Origin: Chloroflexota bacterium
GTDB lineage: Bacteria > Chloroflexota > UBA5177 > JANWHV01
Reading direction: 5' to 3'
Length of the DNA stretch: 5,782 nt
Assembly: GCA_025450255.1 (NCBI GenBank)
Contig: JANWHV010000067.1
Location: 1-5,782 of the forward strand
Within the stretch, counting starts at the first letter, position 1. Every line of letters starts with the position of its first letter. Below are positions 1 through 5,782 of the stretch, in pieces. A program made the position numbers and the translations under genes. The notes beneath the pieces are model-generated. The model ran no database searches and was not told where the DNA came from. It saw nothing but the letters and a program-made list of their open reading frames with translations.

Positions 1-1
1 A

Positions 2-157
2 CAGGGTTTTACACCCTCAAAAGCACACGTCTTCACCTATGACGCCCTTGGATCCAAAGGTATTATCGACGTGGGGAGCATGGCGTTGGGGGCAAGCTTT
101 TCCATCCATGCGGCGCCGTATTCAATAACCCTACTCGATCTCGCGCCGGCCGCGTGA
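2..157 (+). CDS. C-terminal end of a probable glycoside hydrolase (5' partial)
   Basis: An open frame enters from the left edge and runs 51 codons to a TGA at 155-157. The visible tail includes a short strand-like stretch (AHVFTYDALGSKGIIDVG) and ends in FSIHAAPYSITLLDLAPAA. A closing strand of the form 'F-x-(I/L)-x-x-x-PYS-(I/V)-T-L-L-x-L' is common at the end of the beta-sandwich domain that follows the catalytic barrel in several glycosidase families (for example GH39, GH44, GH30 and arabinofuranosidase-like enzymes). The catalytic domain lies outside the window, so neither family nor substrate can be fixed. It is followed by a 129-base gap and then the epimerase on the same strand, so it could be the preceding gene of the same transcription unit. 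That this is a real coding end is fairly likely; the glycosidase call rests on one short motif and is tentative. Confidence 0.5.
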   Translation, partial: QGFTPSKAHVFTYDALGSKGIIDVGSMALGASFSIHAAPYSITLLDLAPAA

Positions 158-226
158 AAGGGCTCACGTCACTATGTCTCGCGGCTCTCAATGATATGGA
201 GGCGTTTCCTGGCAGTGGAACGGTAT

Positions 227-246
227 TGAACGTTCATTATCCGGAT
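227..246. repeat. Two adjacent short perfect palindromes upstream of the epimerase
   Basis: TGAACGTTCA (227-236) is a perfect 10-base palindrome. Two bases later comes ATCCGGAT (239-246), a perfect 8-base palindrome. Both lie in the non-coding gap, 40-60 bases before the epimerase start. Such sites can be operators for dimeric regulators, but I see no well-spaced -35/-10 pair around them and short palindromes also arise by chance. The sequence is certain; a function is not. Confidence 0.3.
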
Positions 247-286
247 GGAATTTCATGTCGTGTAATTCGGAACGCAGTGAGACGGG

Positions 287-1261
287 ATGGCCATGATGGA
301 CAATAAGGCGCGCAGCATCGTAACCGGAGTCGGGGGCTTCATTGGCTCGCATCTCGCCGAGCATCTATTGGAGCTTGGGCACGAAGTAATTGGCATCGAT
401 TGCTTCACCAATTACTACGATGTGCGCTTGAAGCATTCCAATCTCGCGACACTGCTCGGCATGCCCGGATTTACATTGGTCGAAGACGATCTGACGACCA
501 TGGACGTATCGCCGTATCTCCGTGGTTGCGATTTCGTGTTCCATCAGGCTGGTCAGGCCGGCGTGCGCGCGAGTTGGGGAGAGAGTTTCATCCAGTATAC
601 GAACCACAATATCCTTGCCACCCAGCGACTGCTCGAGGCGTTAAAAGGCCAGCCGATTAAAAAGCTTGTCTTCGCCTCATCGTCCTCGGTCTACGGCAAT
701 GCCCGGCTGCCCATGCTGGAGACCGCGCTGCCGCAGCCGGTATCTCCATATGGCGTTACAAAATTGGCGGCCGAACATCTCTGCTATTTGTACCACGCGA
801 ATTATGGCGTTCCATATGTTGCCTTGCGATATTTTACCGTTTATGGTCCGCGCCAGCGTCCCGATATGGCGATCAACAAGTTCATCCGCGCCATAGCAAC
901 GGGGAATCCGATCACGGTATATGGTGACGGGACACAGAGCCGGGATTTCACCTACGTTGAAGATATAGTTCGCGCAAACGCGCTGGCGGCAACCGCGCCA
1001 ATTTCTGATGGCGTCGTCAACATCTGTGGCGGTTCGCGAATAACCGTGGCTGAATTGCTGCGTACGATGCGCGATACAATCGGCCGTGAACCCCGTCTCG
1101 AATATATTGCGGACCAGCGCGGCGACGTAGGACACACCGGGGCCGACTCCAGCCGAGCCCGAAGGCTGCTTGGCTTTGTGCCTCGGACGCGCCTTGAAGA
1201 CGGCTTGCGCGCGCAGATTGCCTGGCAGCTTGAGTCGTTGCCCATCGAATCCGTAGCATGA
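287..1261 (+). CDS. NAD-dependent sugar-nucleotide epimerase (extended SDR; UDP-glucuronate/UDP-glucose 4-epimerase-like)
   Basis: This 324-residue protein has the usual length of extended short-chain dehydrogenase/reductase epimerases. The Rossmann NAD-binding motif TGVGGFIGS is at residues 13-21, with an acidic residue (D38) ending beta-2 as expected for NAD(H). HQAGQAGVRASW (86-97) is the beta-4 region typical of UDP-glucuronate 4-epimerase-like members. The catalytic set is SSSSVYG (131-137) with Y155 and K159 in SPYGVTK. RYFTVYGPRQRPDMA (181-195) and GDGTQSRDFTYVEDIV (213-228) form the substrate-binding part. The likely reaction is inversion at C4 of a UDP-sugar in the cytoplasm through a transient keto intermediate; the exact sugar cannot be read from sequence. 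ATG 287 is the first start after an in-frame stop at 278-280; ATGs at 293 and 296 are alternatives, and only a weak GTGAG (277-281) precedes it. The stop overlaps the next gene as ATGA. Confidence 0.92.
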   Translation: MAMMDNKARSIVTGVGGFIGSHLAEHLLELGHEVIGIDCFTNYYDVRLKHSNLATLLGMPGFTLVEDDLTTMDVSPYLRGCDFVFHQAGQAGVRASWGESFIQYTNHNILATQRLLEALKGQPIKKLVFASSSSVYGNARLPMLETALPQPVSPYGVTKLAAEHLCYLYHANYGVPYVALRYFTVYGPRQRPDMAINKFIRAIATGNPITVYGDGTQSRDFTYVEDIVRANALAATAPISDGVVNICGGSRITVAELLRTMRDTIGREPRLEYIADQRGDVGHTGADSSRARRLLGFVPRTRLEDGLRAQIAWQLESLPIESVA

Positions 1262-2502
1262 ACATTTGTCTGATTTCCCGTGAGTACCCCACCGATGACC
1301 ATCTCGGCGGCATTGGGACGTACACGGAAAAGACCGCGCGCGCCATGGCCGGGCTTGGCCACGACGTGCATGTGATTACGGAAACCTATGCCGGTAAGCC
1401 CTCCGGGATCGAGCACGGCGTTCACGTAATCAGGCTGAACGAACCGAAGGTTCGACCACGACTTGTTGTTCGGTCGCGCCAGGTCGCCCAGGCCATCGCG
1501 CGCCTTCCTCGACCACCGGACATCGTTCAGGCGTGTGAATGGCAGGCCGAAGGCTTCTGGTACGCCATGCGTGGAGGGAGACGCTCGAAGTTGGTGACGA
1601 GGTTGGCAACGCCGGGATTTCTCGTCGACCAATTCAATTACTCAGCACGCTTCACAAAGCCAAGCCGCCCGATCGACGTGGCCCGTGCTCGCGCGGTGGA
1701 GTGGGTCGAGCGCCTGCAAACAGCGCGTAGCGACGCCATTATTTCGCCGACCATGGCGCTAGCGGACATCGTCTGTGAGCGTTGGCGGATTCCGCGGGAA
1801 CGCGCGGCAATTATTCGAACCGGCGTCGATTTTGCCGGCCGATACGCCTTCGAGGCGCATCCGCTGCCGGAATCGCTCCAGAACAAACAATACATGCTAT
1901 ACTTTGGCCGTCTCGAGGAGCGTAAGGGTGTTCATATTCTCGCCGAGGCATTGAACGGCGTTCTCGACGCCTTTCCCCATATGCACATGGCTTTTGTCGG
2001 ACTCGACATGGGCCACAACGGCCAGCCCATGCGCGCGTTCATCGAAGAACGGAATCCTCGGCACAAAGATCGCTTGCTATTCTACCCAAGGCTGCCGCAC
2101 AAGAATCTCTATCCGGTGCTGCAACATGCGGAGGTCGCGGTTCTGCCGTCACTATGGGAAAACCTCGCGAACACGTGTCTTGAAGCGCTGGACATGGGTG
2201 TACCAGTTATAGCCACGCGTGGCTGCGGCTTTGGCGAAGTGATCGACGATGGCCGAAACGGTCTGCTCGTGCCGCCGGGCGACGCCTTGGCACTGGAACA
2301 GGCGATGGCGTCCATTCTGCGAGACGGCGCCAGGCTTATAGAAATGCGAGCGGAGGCGAAGGCCAGCGCGGCCTCGTTTAGCCTGGAAACCGTGACGCGC
2401 CATCTGCTCCAATTCTATGAGCAGTTAATCGCGGTACCGCGGCCCGCGCGTCGCGAGGCTGCCGTTTCACCAAGCGATGTAGAGATGCGCTTCAAGTTGT
2501 GA
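1258..2502 (+). CDS. Glycosyltransferase family 4 (GT-B fold)
   Basis: The 414-residue product has both halves of a GT-B retaining glycosyltransferase. The N-terminal domain opens with MNICLISREYPTDDHLGGIG and continues TYTEKTARAMAGLGHDVHVIT, the glycine-rich acceptor-side loop (GGIGTY, 17-22) typical of GT4. The C-terminal nucleotide-sugar domain has YFGRLEERKG (215-224; R218 and K223 are the expected phosphate-contacting residues), then PSLWENLANTCLEALDMGVP (297-316), where E301 and E309 form the EX7E motif, then GFGEVIDDGRNGLLVPPGD (324-342). It should transfer a sugar from a nucleotide donor to a glycan or lipid-linked acceptor at the cytoplasmic membrane face; donor and acceptor are not predictable. 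No transmembrane segment is evident. The start ATG overlaps the epimerase stop (ATGA) and has no clear Shine-Dalgarno sequence of its own, suggesting translational coupling. The last 20 residues are an Arg/Ala/Ser-rich tail outside the fold. Confidence 0.93.
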   Translation: MNICLISREYPTDDHLGGIGTYTEKTARAMAGLGHDVHVITETYAGKPSGIEHGVHVIRLNEPKVRPRLVVRSRQVAQAIARLPRPPDIVQACEWQAEGFWYAMRGGRRSKLVTRLATPGFLVDQFNYSARFTKPSRPIDVARARAVEWVERLQTARSDAIISPTMALADIVCERWRIPRERAAIIRTGVDFAGRYAFEAHPLPESLQNKQYMLYFGRLEERKGVHILAEALNGVLDAFPHMHMAFVGLDMGHNGQPMRAFIEERNPRHKDRLLFYPRLPHKNLYPVLQHAEVAVLPSLWENLANTCLEALDMGVPVIATRGCGFGEVIDDGRNGLLVPPGDALALEQAMASILRDGARLIEMRAEAKASAASFSLETVTRHLLQFYEQLIAVPRPARREAAVSPSDVEMRFKL

Positions 2503-2530
2503 GGCGCCTTGTTTTCTGGCGTTAGTATCT

Positions 2531-2535
2531 CGAGG
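2531..2535 (+). promoter_or_regulatory. Shine-Dalgarno-like site deciding the methyltransferase start
   Basis: CGAGG lies 6 bases before ATG 2542, good spacing for a ribosome binding site. It favours this ATG over the upstream TTG at 2509, which has its own GTGAGG only four bases away. The extra 11 residues from TTG (Arg/Ser-rich) match no recognisable part of the methyltransferase fold. Confidence 0.4.
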
Positions 2536-2541
2536 CGACGC

Positions 2542-3252
2542 ATGATTCAGCGCGATGTGTTCACCAGTGGGCGGTATATCGAGCAATTCAAGCCTGACGC
2601 ACCGGACAATCCATTTCAAGGCATCTACGACGCGAAGCGCCAAGATTTGTTGCGATCCGTGGGGTCAGCACTCGCGCCGGATGACAGGATCCTCGATCTG
2701 GGCGGTGGCATGGGTCGAATGGCCGTGCCGCTGGCACGGCGAAACTCCGTCGTATTGTGCGATCTGTCCCCCGATATGCTGACGCTGGCCGAGCGCGCGG
2801 CCGCCGAGGCTCAGGTGCCTTCTAACAACCTGTCGACCAGGTGCGTCAACGCGGCGGACCGTCTCCCTTTCCACGATCGTCACTTCGACCACGTGCTTGC
2901 GATAGATCTGCTGGTCCACTTGCCCGATCCGACGGCGGCCCTCCGCGAAATGGCGCGTGTTCTCAAGCCAAACGGCGAACTCTGGGTCGACATGACAAAC
3001 AGCACGCCGTTCTGGACCCTGAGGTATCCGCGTTACGTCGGGCGCCGGCCGGGTAGATGGCTTCGTACATGGCGGGGCGGTGGGGTGCTGCCCCAATGGC
3101 AGAGCATCGTGCATCATCATTCACATCGCGAATTCATGGCGATGCTGGCCCGCGCGGGGTTCACCGTGGTCGACGAGTATGCGTATGGCCCTGGCTGGTG
3201 TCCGAAGTGGTTTCTAGCGCGCTGCCGCCACCAATCGAGCCGCGCCTGGTGA
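2542..3252 (+). CDS. Class I SAM-dependent methyltransferase (Methyltransf_11-like)
   Basis: From ATG 2542 the protein has 236 residues. It contains SAM-binding motif I, ILDLGGGMGR (50-59), an acidic residue ending beta-2 in CDLSPDM (D74), motif II/III-like DHVLAIDLLVHLPDP (116-130), and the REMARVLKPNGELWVDMTN segment (136-153) characteristic of small-molecule methyltransferases of the UbiE/Methyltransf_11 group. A His-rich patch (VHHHSHREF, 190-198) precedes the final AGFTVVDEY strand. In this context the substrate may be a sugar hydroxyl, carboxyl or lipid carrier, but nothing in the sequence fixes it. Start choice: CGAGG (2531-2535) sits 6 bases before ATG 2542. An in-frame TTG at 2509 would add MFSGVSISRRR, and GTGAGG (2499-2504) lies before it, so it remains a real alternative. 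The stop TGA overlaps the next gene's GTG. Confidence 0.88.
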   Translation: MIQRDVFTSGRYIEQFKPDAPDNPFQGIYDAKRQDLLRSVGSALAPDDRILDLGGGMGRMAVPLARRNSVVLCDLSPDMLTLAERAAAEAQVPSNNLSTRCVNAADRLPFHDRHFDHVLAIDLLVHLPDPTAALREMARVLKPNGELWVDMTNSTPFWTLRYPRYVGRRPGRWLRTWRGGGVLPQWQSIVHHHSHREFMAMLARAGFTVVDEYAYGPGWCPKWFLARCRHQSSRAW

Positions 3253-5336
3253 CACATGCGCAAGGCAGGCCAAGGCTGCTTCTTTTTGTGGCGCCTTTTT
3301 CGTTCCGCCAGAAAAGTGCCGTCGCCGTGACCCTGGCCTGGCTTGCGGAAGCATATGACCACTCGTTTGAGCTCTACTATGATGATTATCACGCAGGGAC
3401 GCATTACGGCGGCGGCGACCCAAGGCATGCCGGACGCGGCACGCTAAGCGGCGGCCTGGTCAGCGGCGCCCGCCACGTCGAAGCGCTACAAGAGGCGTTG
3501 CTGCGTTTCCAGACTACCGCAATCTGCTGCGGCGATGTCGCGTTCGCGGCGGTGCTTGACAACGCGGATGCCGCGGGCGGCACGGTCAACATATCGTTGC
3601 CCACAACCGATATCGCGGCACTCTACCGCTCGGTCTTTGATTCCTTCCAAACGGCATGTCCGGGCCAGGCAGTTATGTTGGATCGATCGCCGTCCCCGGC
3701 ACTTGAGGGTATAGATGCTTATTGCTATCCCGAGGTTTTCTATCGCAAGGCTCTGGGCATCGAGGCTTCGATTTCCCAGGCTGAACTTCAGGCACTGCAC
3801 GATATGGGGGTGCGCGAAATACTCGCGTGCGGCGTGGCCGGCCCCCGGACCGAGGAACTGGAGGCACTTGGCTTTGCGGTCAAGAATCTCGACATCATCC
3901 GCCCGGACGATGATTACGCCACCGTCACGCACAGGTTGTCGTGTGCATGGAAGAAGCAGCGAGGAGGCTTTCTGCTGGGCGATCCGGTGCTCGCCGCGCA
4001 CTGGCTGCCGGCCGCCTGCCGAGAGCGCCGGTCCATGGTCTACAGCGTTCCGCAGTCACGCGTAATCGGGCTCCTTCAGGACGACCTCAAATTGAACCGC
4101 GCGCCGATACTTGGTAGGCAATTCGAGGACGGCGATTTCTTTACCCTGTCCTCCCTGGGGCAGTCGTTTCAGCTCGTCGATCCATGTCGTCCGCCACTGC
4201 CGGTCCTTGGAACCCACCCGGCGCGCTTTCCTGCTCACGCGCCCAACCCCACTGCGGGCGATCCCACCGACGAGCAGCTACGCGAGTATGCGCGGCAGGG
4301 ACGAGTGTTGACCTCGCTCGTGTTCTGGACAGGCATGCTCCGTGAAACTGAAAACCTTTACCTTATCGCCGATTTGCTGGCGATCACGGGGCTGCGCGCG
4401 GGTCTAGCCTGGACGGTGCAGTCCATCGCCTGCCGGCCGCCGGCGCTTGACCTGATGATGGTGCCGGTGGACCAAGGCGGACTCTATCCACACGTGGAAT
4501 TGTTGCTGGCGAGCTGCGGCACTGGCGCGGCAATTGAATCGCTGTTAACCGCGGACCAACTTGCCGCGCACCTTGGCCAGGCACGGGCGGCTCTTGATTC
4601 GCTCGGCTTGCCCGAAGGCTGGCAGCCGACAGGGTGGTGGCCGACGTTGGACGTTCGGCTGGTACGGCGCGGCGGCCGCGATACCGTGAAATCAGTTCAA
4701 GTGCTGAACCGGCCTCCGTTTCTGCGGTTCCGGTACGCCAGGAGCACGACGCGCCACGCGCCCGCCGAGCCGCGACGCGGAAATGACAGCAATGACGAGA
4801 ACGCGGGCGCCATGCGCGCTCAATTACGTCTCGACGCACGAGCGATCGCGCGGAGGGCGCGAGGCGCCATCAGGAAGTCGCGATTGGGGAACCTCTTCGA
4901 GGCCTATCGGCCGTACGAGCATTACATGCCCGGCGATGTGAACCCCACACTGATGGCCGTCGCCAGGCAAGCTGGATTGACCTACGCTCTCACGAAGGCC
5001 GGGTTTGGCAAGGCCCCACACTGCGTGTTCCGCGATCGAGAATTCGTCGCGCTCAATTACACAGCTGGGCATTGGGATGGCTGGACGCCGTTTGAAACCG
5101 TCGACCACGAAGCCGATATTCGGTCAGCGGAACGGCGCTTGCTTGCCGGCCAGAAGCCAGGCTGGCTGCTTGGCTCAATCGATAGTTGCCTCTGGATGTT
5201 TTCGGGAGAAGTGTGGCGTCACGCGCCCCGCATGCTTGCCCTCGCGCAATTCGTCGCCCAGGGTGGGGCGAGCGGCAAACTCGTGAACGTCAGGCCCGCG
5301 GTGATTGCGCGCTATGCCCGCATATTGAGCCAATAG
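3249..5336 (+). CDS. Large conserved-looking protein of unknown function in a glycan cluster
   Basis: I do not recognise this 695-residue protein. GTG 3249 is chosen because it forms a GTGA overlap with the methyltransferase stop, and the first plausible strand (RPRLLLFVAPFSFRQKSA) starts just after it. In-frame ATGs from 3057 lie inside the methyltransferase gene. Visible parts: an N-terminal alpha/beta-looking region with YYDDYHAGTHYGGGD (43-57), ICCGD (92-96) and EAYxY-like IDAYCYPEVFYRKALG (155-170); GGFLLGDPVLAAHW (239-252); a middle region with LVFWTGMLRETENLYLIADLL (357-377), VELLLASCGTGAAIESLL (416-433) and GWWPTLD (462-468); a charged linker (about 498-546); and a C-terminal region with YRPYEHYMPGDVNPTL (553-568), ALNYTAGHWDGWTPFETV (601-618) and LLGSIDSCLWMFSGEVW (640-656). 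No signal peptide or membrane helix is evident, so it is probably cytoplasmic. A deacetylase-like barrel is one weak guess for the C-terminal part. It is probably an enzyme of the same glycan pathway. Confidence 0.8.
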   Translation: MTHAQGRPRLLLFVAPFSFRQKSAVAVTLAWLAEAYDHSFELYYDDYHAGTHYGGGDPRHAGRGTLSGGLVSGARHVEALQEALLRFQTTAICCGDVAFAAVLDNADAAGGTVNISLPTTDIAALYRSVFDSFQTACPGQAVMLDRSPSPALEGIDAYCYPEVFYRKALGIEASISQAELQALHDMGVREILACGVAGPRTEELEALGFAVKNLDIIRPDDDYATVTHRLSCAWKKQRGGFLLGDPVLAAHWLPAACRERRSMVYSVPQSRVIGLLQDDLKLNRAPILGRQFEDGDFFTLSSLGQSFQLVDPCRPPLPVLGTHPARFPAHAPNPTAGDPTDEQLREYARQGRVLTSLVFWTGMLRETENLYLIADLLAITGLRAGLAWTVQSIACRPPALDLMMVPVDQGGLYPHVELLLASCGTGAAIESLLTADQLAAHLGQARAALDSLGLPEGWQPTGWWPTLDVRLVRRGGRDTVKSVQVLNRPPFLRFRYARSTTRHAPAEPRRGNDSNDENAGAMRAQLRLDARAIARRARGAIRKSRLGNLFEAYRPYEHYMPGDVNPTLMAVARQAGLTYALTKAGFGKAPHCVFRDREFVALNYTAGHWDGWTPFETVDHEADIRSAERRLLAGQKPGWLLGSIDSCLWMFSGEVWRHAPRMLALAQFVAQGGASGKLVNVRPAVIARYARILSQ

Positions 5337-5348
5337 CACGCGAGTAGT

Positions 5349-5363
5349 GTCGTCTCGACTTTT
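5349..5363 (+). terminator. Weak possible terminator hairpin after the unknown gene
   Basis: GTCG (5349-5352) pairs with CGAC (5356-5359) around a TCT loop and is followed by TTTT, 12 bases after the stop codon. The stem is only 4 base pairs and the T run is short, so termination would be weak at best. Confidence 0.2.
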
Positions 5364-5387
5364 GTTTACCACGCTCTGCACTGGGTC

Positions 5388-5411
5388 TTGACAGCACGGT
5401 GCTACGCTGTC
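5388..5411 (+). promoter_or_regulatory. TTGACA box within an inverted repeat
   Basis: TTGACA (5388-5393) matches the sigma-70 -35 consensus. It overlaps the left arm of the inverted repeat GACAGC (5390-5395) / GCTGTC (5406-5411), and GCACGGTGC (5394-5402) is a nested near-palindrome. I find no convincing -10 hexamer 16-18 bases downstream (CGTCTG is the best placed). It could be a regulated promoter for the GT9 gene, about 150 bases downstream, or chance. Confidence 0.22.
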
Positions 5412-5523
5412 GTCTGGGTACCGCAAGACGGTGGGCGAGCCCTGACTTCCGAGCCTGCCCTGCATCGTTTACGAATCGCAGAACCCGATCACGGCGCCGC
5501 GGTAGCGTCGGGTGCGGTTAACC

Positions 5524-5528
5524 GGAGA
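5524..5528 (+). promoter_or_regulatory. Ribosome binding site of the GT9-like gene
   Basis: GGAGA lies 10 bases before ATG 5539. It supports that start over the in-frame GTG codons at 5512 and 5542. Confidence 0.5.
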
Positions 5529-5538
5529 ACAGACACGC

Positions 5539-5782
5539 ATGGTGAACGAGCGATTGGGCGACACGATATCGCGTATTCTGGTGACCGCGTATGGTCACAC
5601 GGCGGACACGCTCCCTTCGGGTCCGTGCCTGGCGGCGCTTCGGAGTGTCTATCCGAGTGCTGAAATTCACATGCTGGTCGTTGCCGAGGTCGCCGATCTC
5701 TGGCGGGCCTGCTCATATGTCGATCGCGTGCTCGTCATGCGTGACTTTCGCCTCAAGGGTACGCGCCTGGCGCGAGTAGAAC
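5539..5782 (+). CDS. Glycosyltransferase family 9 (heptosyltransferase-like), 3' truncated by the window edge
   Basis: The first 81 codons are visible and the frame stays open to the right edge. After a short lead (MVNERLGDTIS), RILVTAYGHTADTLPSGPCLAALRSVYPSAEIHMLVV (12-48) is the first beta-alpha-beta unit of GT9 enzymes: a start strand, a loop, then a 'P-x-L-x-x-L-R-x-x-(Y/F)-P-x-A-x-I' helix and strand. ADLWRACSYVDRVLVMRDF (52-70) matches the next part, where family members have a 'P/S-Y-V-D-x-V' segment. GT9 enzymes transfer heptose or related sugars to lipopolysaccharide core or other glycans in the cytoplasm. The canonical N-terminal loop 'R-x-G-D' is replaced here by YGHTAD (18-23), so the acceptor or donor may not be the LPS-core standard. 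A 202-base gap separates it from the unknown gene, so it may be separately transcribed. The catalytic C-terminal half is outside the window. Confidence 0.8.
   Translation, partial: MVNERLGDTISRILVTAYGHTADTLPSGPCLAALRSVYPSAEIHMLVVAEVADLWRACSYVDRVLVMRDFRLKGTRLARVE

Noticed and set aside
226..265. Sigma-70 promoter using TTGAAC (226-231) and TGTAAT (260-265)
   Set aside because: The hexamers are 28 bases apart, far beyond the usual 16-18, and the correctly spaced positions hold no -10-like sequence.
158..286. Small gene in the gap before the epimerase
   Set aside because: ATG 175 gives only six codons before a stop, and the epimerase frame has stops near 227, 262 and 278. I saw no RNA gene structure either.
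677..1135. 152-codon reverse-strand frame within the epimerase gene
   Set aside because: It lies wholly antisense to a confidently assigned gene, and its product is Arg/Cys/Ile-rich without motifs, as expected of a shadow in GC-rich DNA.
952..1632. 226-codon reverse-strand frame across the epimerase/GT4 junction
   Set aside because: It is antisense to two well-supported genes and its low-complexity Arg/Ser/Pro-rich translation shows no fold.
3057..3248. Upstream extension of the unknown gene to ATG 3057 (759 residues)
   Set aside because: It would overlap the methyltransferase by 196 bases. The extra 64 residues (MASYMAGRWGAAPMAEHRAS onward) look like an out-of-frame shadow, and GTG 3249 gives the same coupling pattern as the ATGA junction earlier.
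4384..4839. 151-codon reverse-strand frame inside the unknown gene
   Set aside because: Its product is dominated by Arg, Ala, Pro and Ser, typical of the complement of GC-rich coding DNA, while the + strand frame is hydrophobically patterned.
5388..5663. 91-codon + strand frame between the unknown gene and the GT9 gene
   Set aside because: It overlaps the GT9 start in another frame, has no ribosome binding site, and its translation has no recognisable domain. The GT9 frame is clearly the coding one from 5539.

Overview
The window holds part of a glycan-related gene cluster from a GC-rich bacterium. Every gene I can support lies on the + strand. Strong G/C bias at third codon positions, 4-base ATGA/GTGA gene overlaps and a family 9 glycosyltransferase (typical of lipopolysaccharide-type glycans) fit a Gram-negative, perhaps alphaproteobacterial, host. 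No phylogenetic marker is present, so the taxon is an inference. I saw no RNA gene, CRISPR array, insertion sequence or recombination site.

Layout. Bases 2-157 are the 3' end of an upstream gene whose last residues resemble the C-terminal beta-sandwich of glycoside hydrolases. A 129-base gap (158-286) carries two short perfect palindromes. Then come four tightly packed genes: a sugar-nucleotide epimerase of the SDR family (287-1261), a GT4-type glycosyltransferase (1258-2502, ATGA overlap), a class I SAM methyltransferase (about 2542-3252), and a 695-residue protein of unknown function (3249-5336, GTGA overlap). A 202-base gap (5337-5538) has a consensus-like TTGACA box inside an inverted repeat. 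The window ends in the first 81 codons of a GT9/heptosyltransferase-like gene (from 5539).

How they may work together (inference): the epimerase would supply a 4-epimerised UDP-sugar such as UDP-galacturonate or UDP-galactose. GT4 and the later GT9 would add sugars to a growing glycan. The methyltransferase would modify a sugar or another small acceptor. The large unknown protein is translationally coupled to the methyltransferase and so probably acts in the same pathway. It is the most interesting item here: long, apparently intact, rich in motif-like aromatic/Gly/His/Asp clusters, and not assignable by eye to a known enzyme family.
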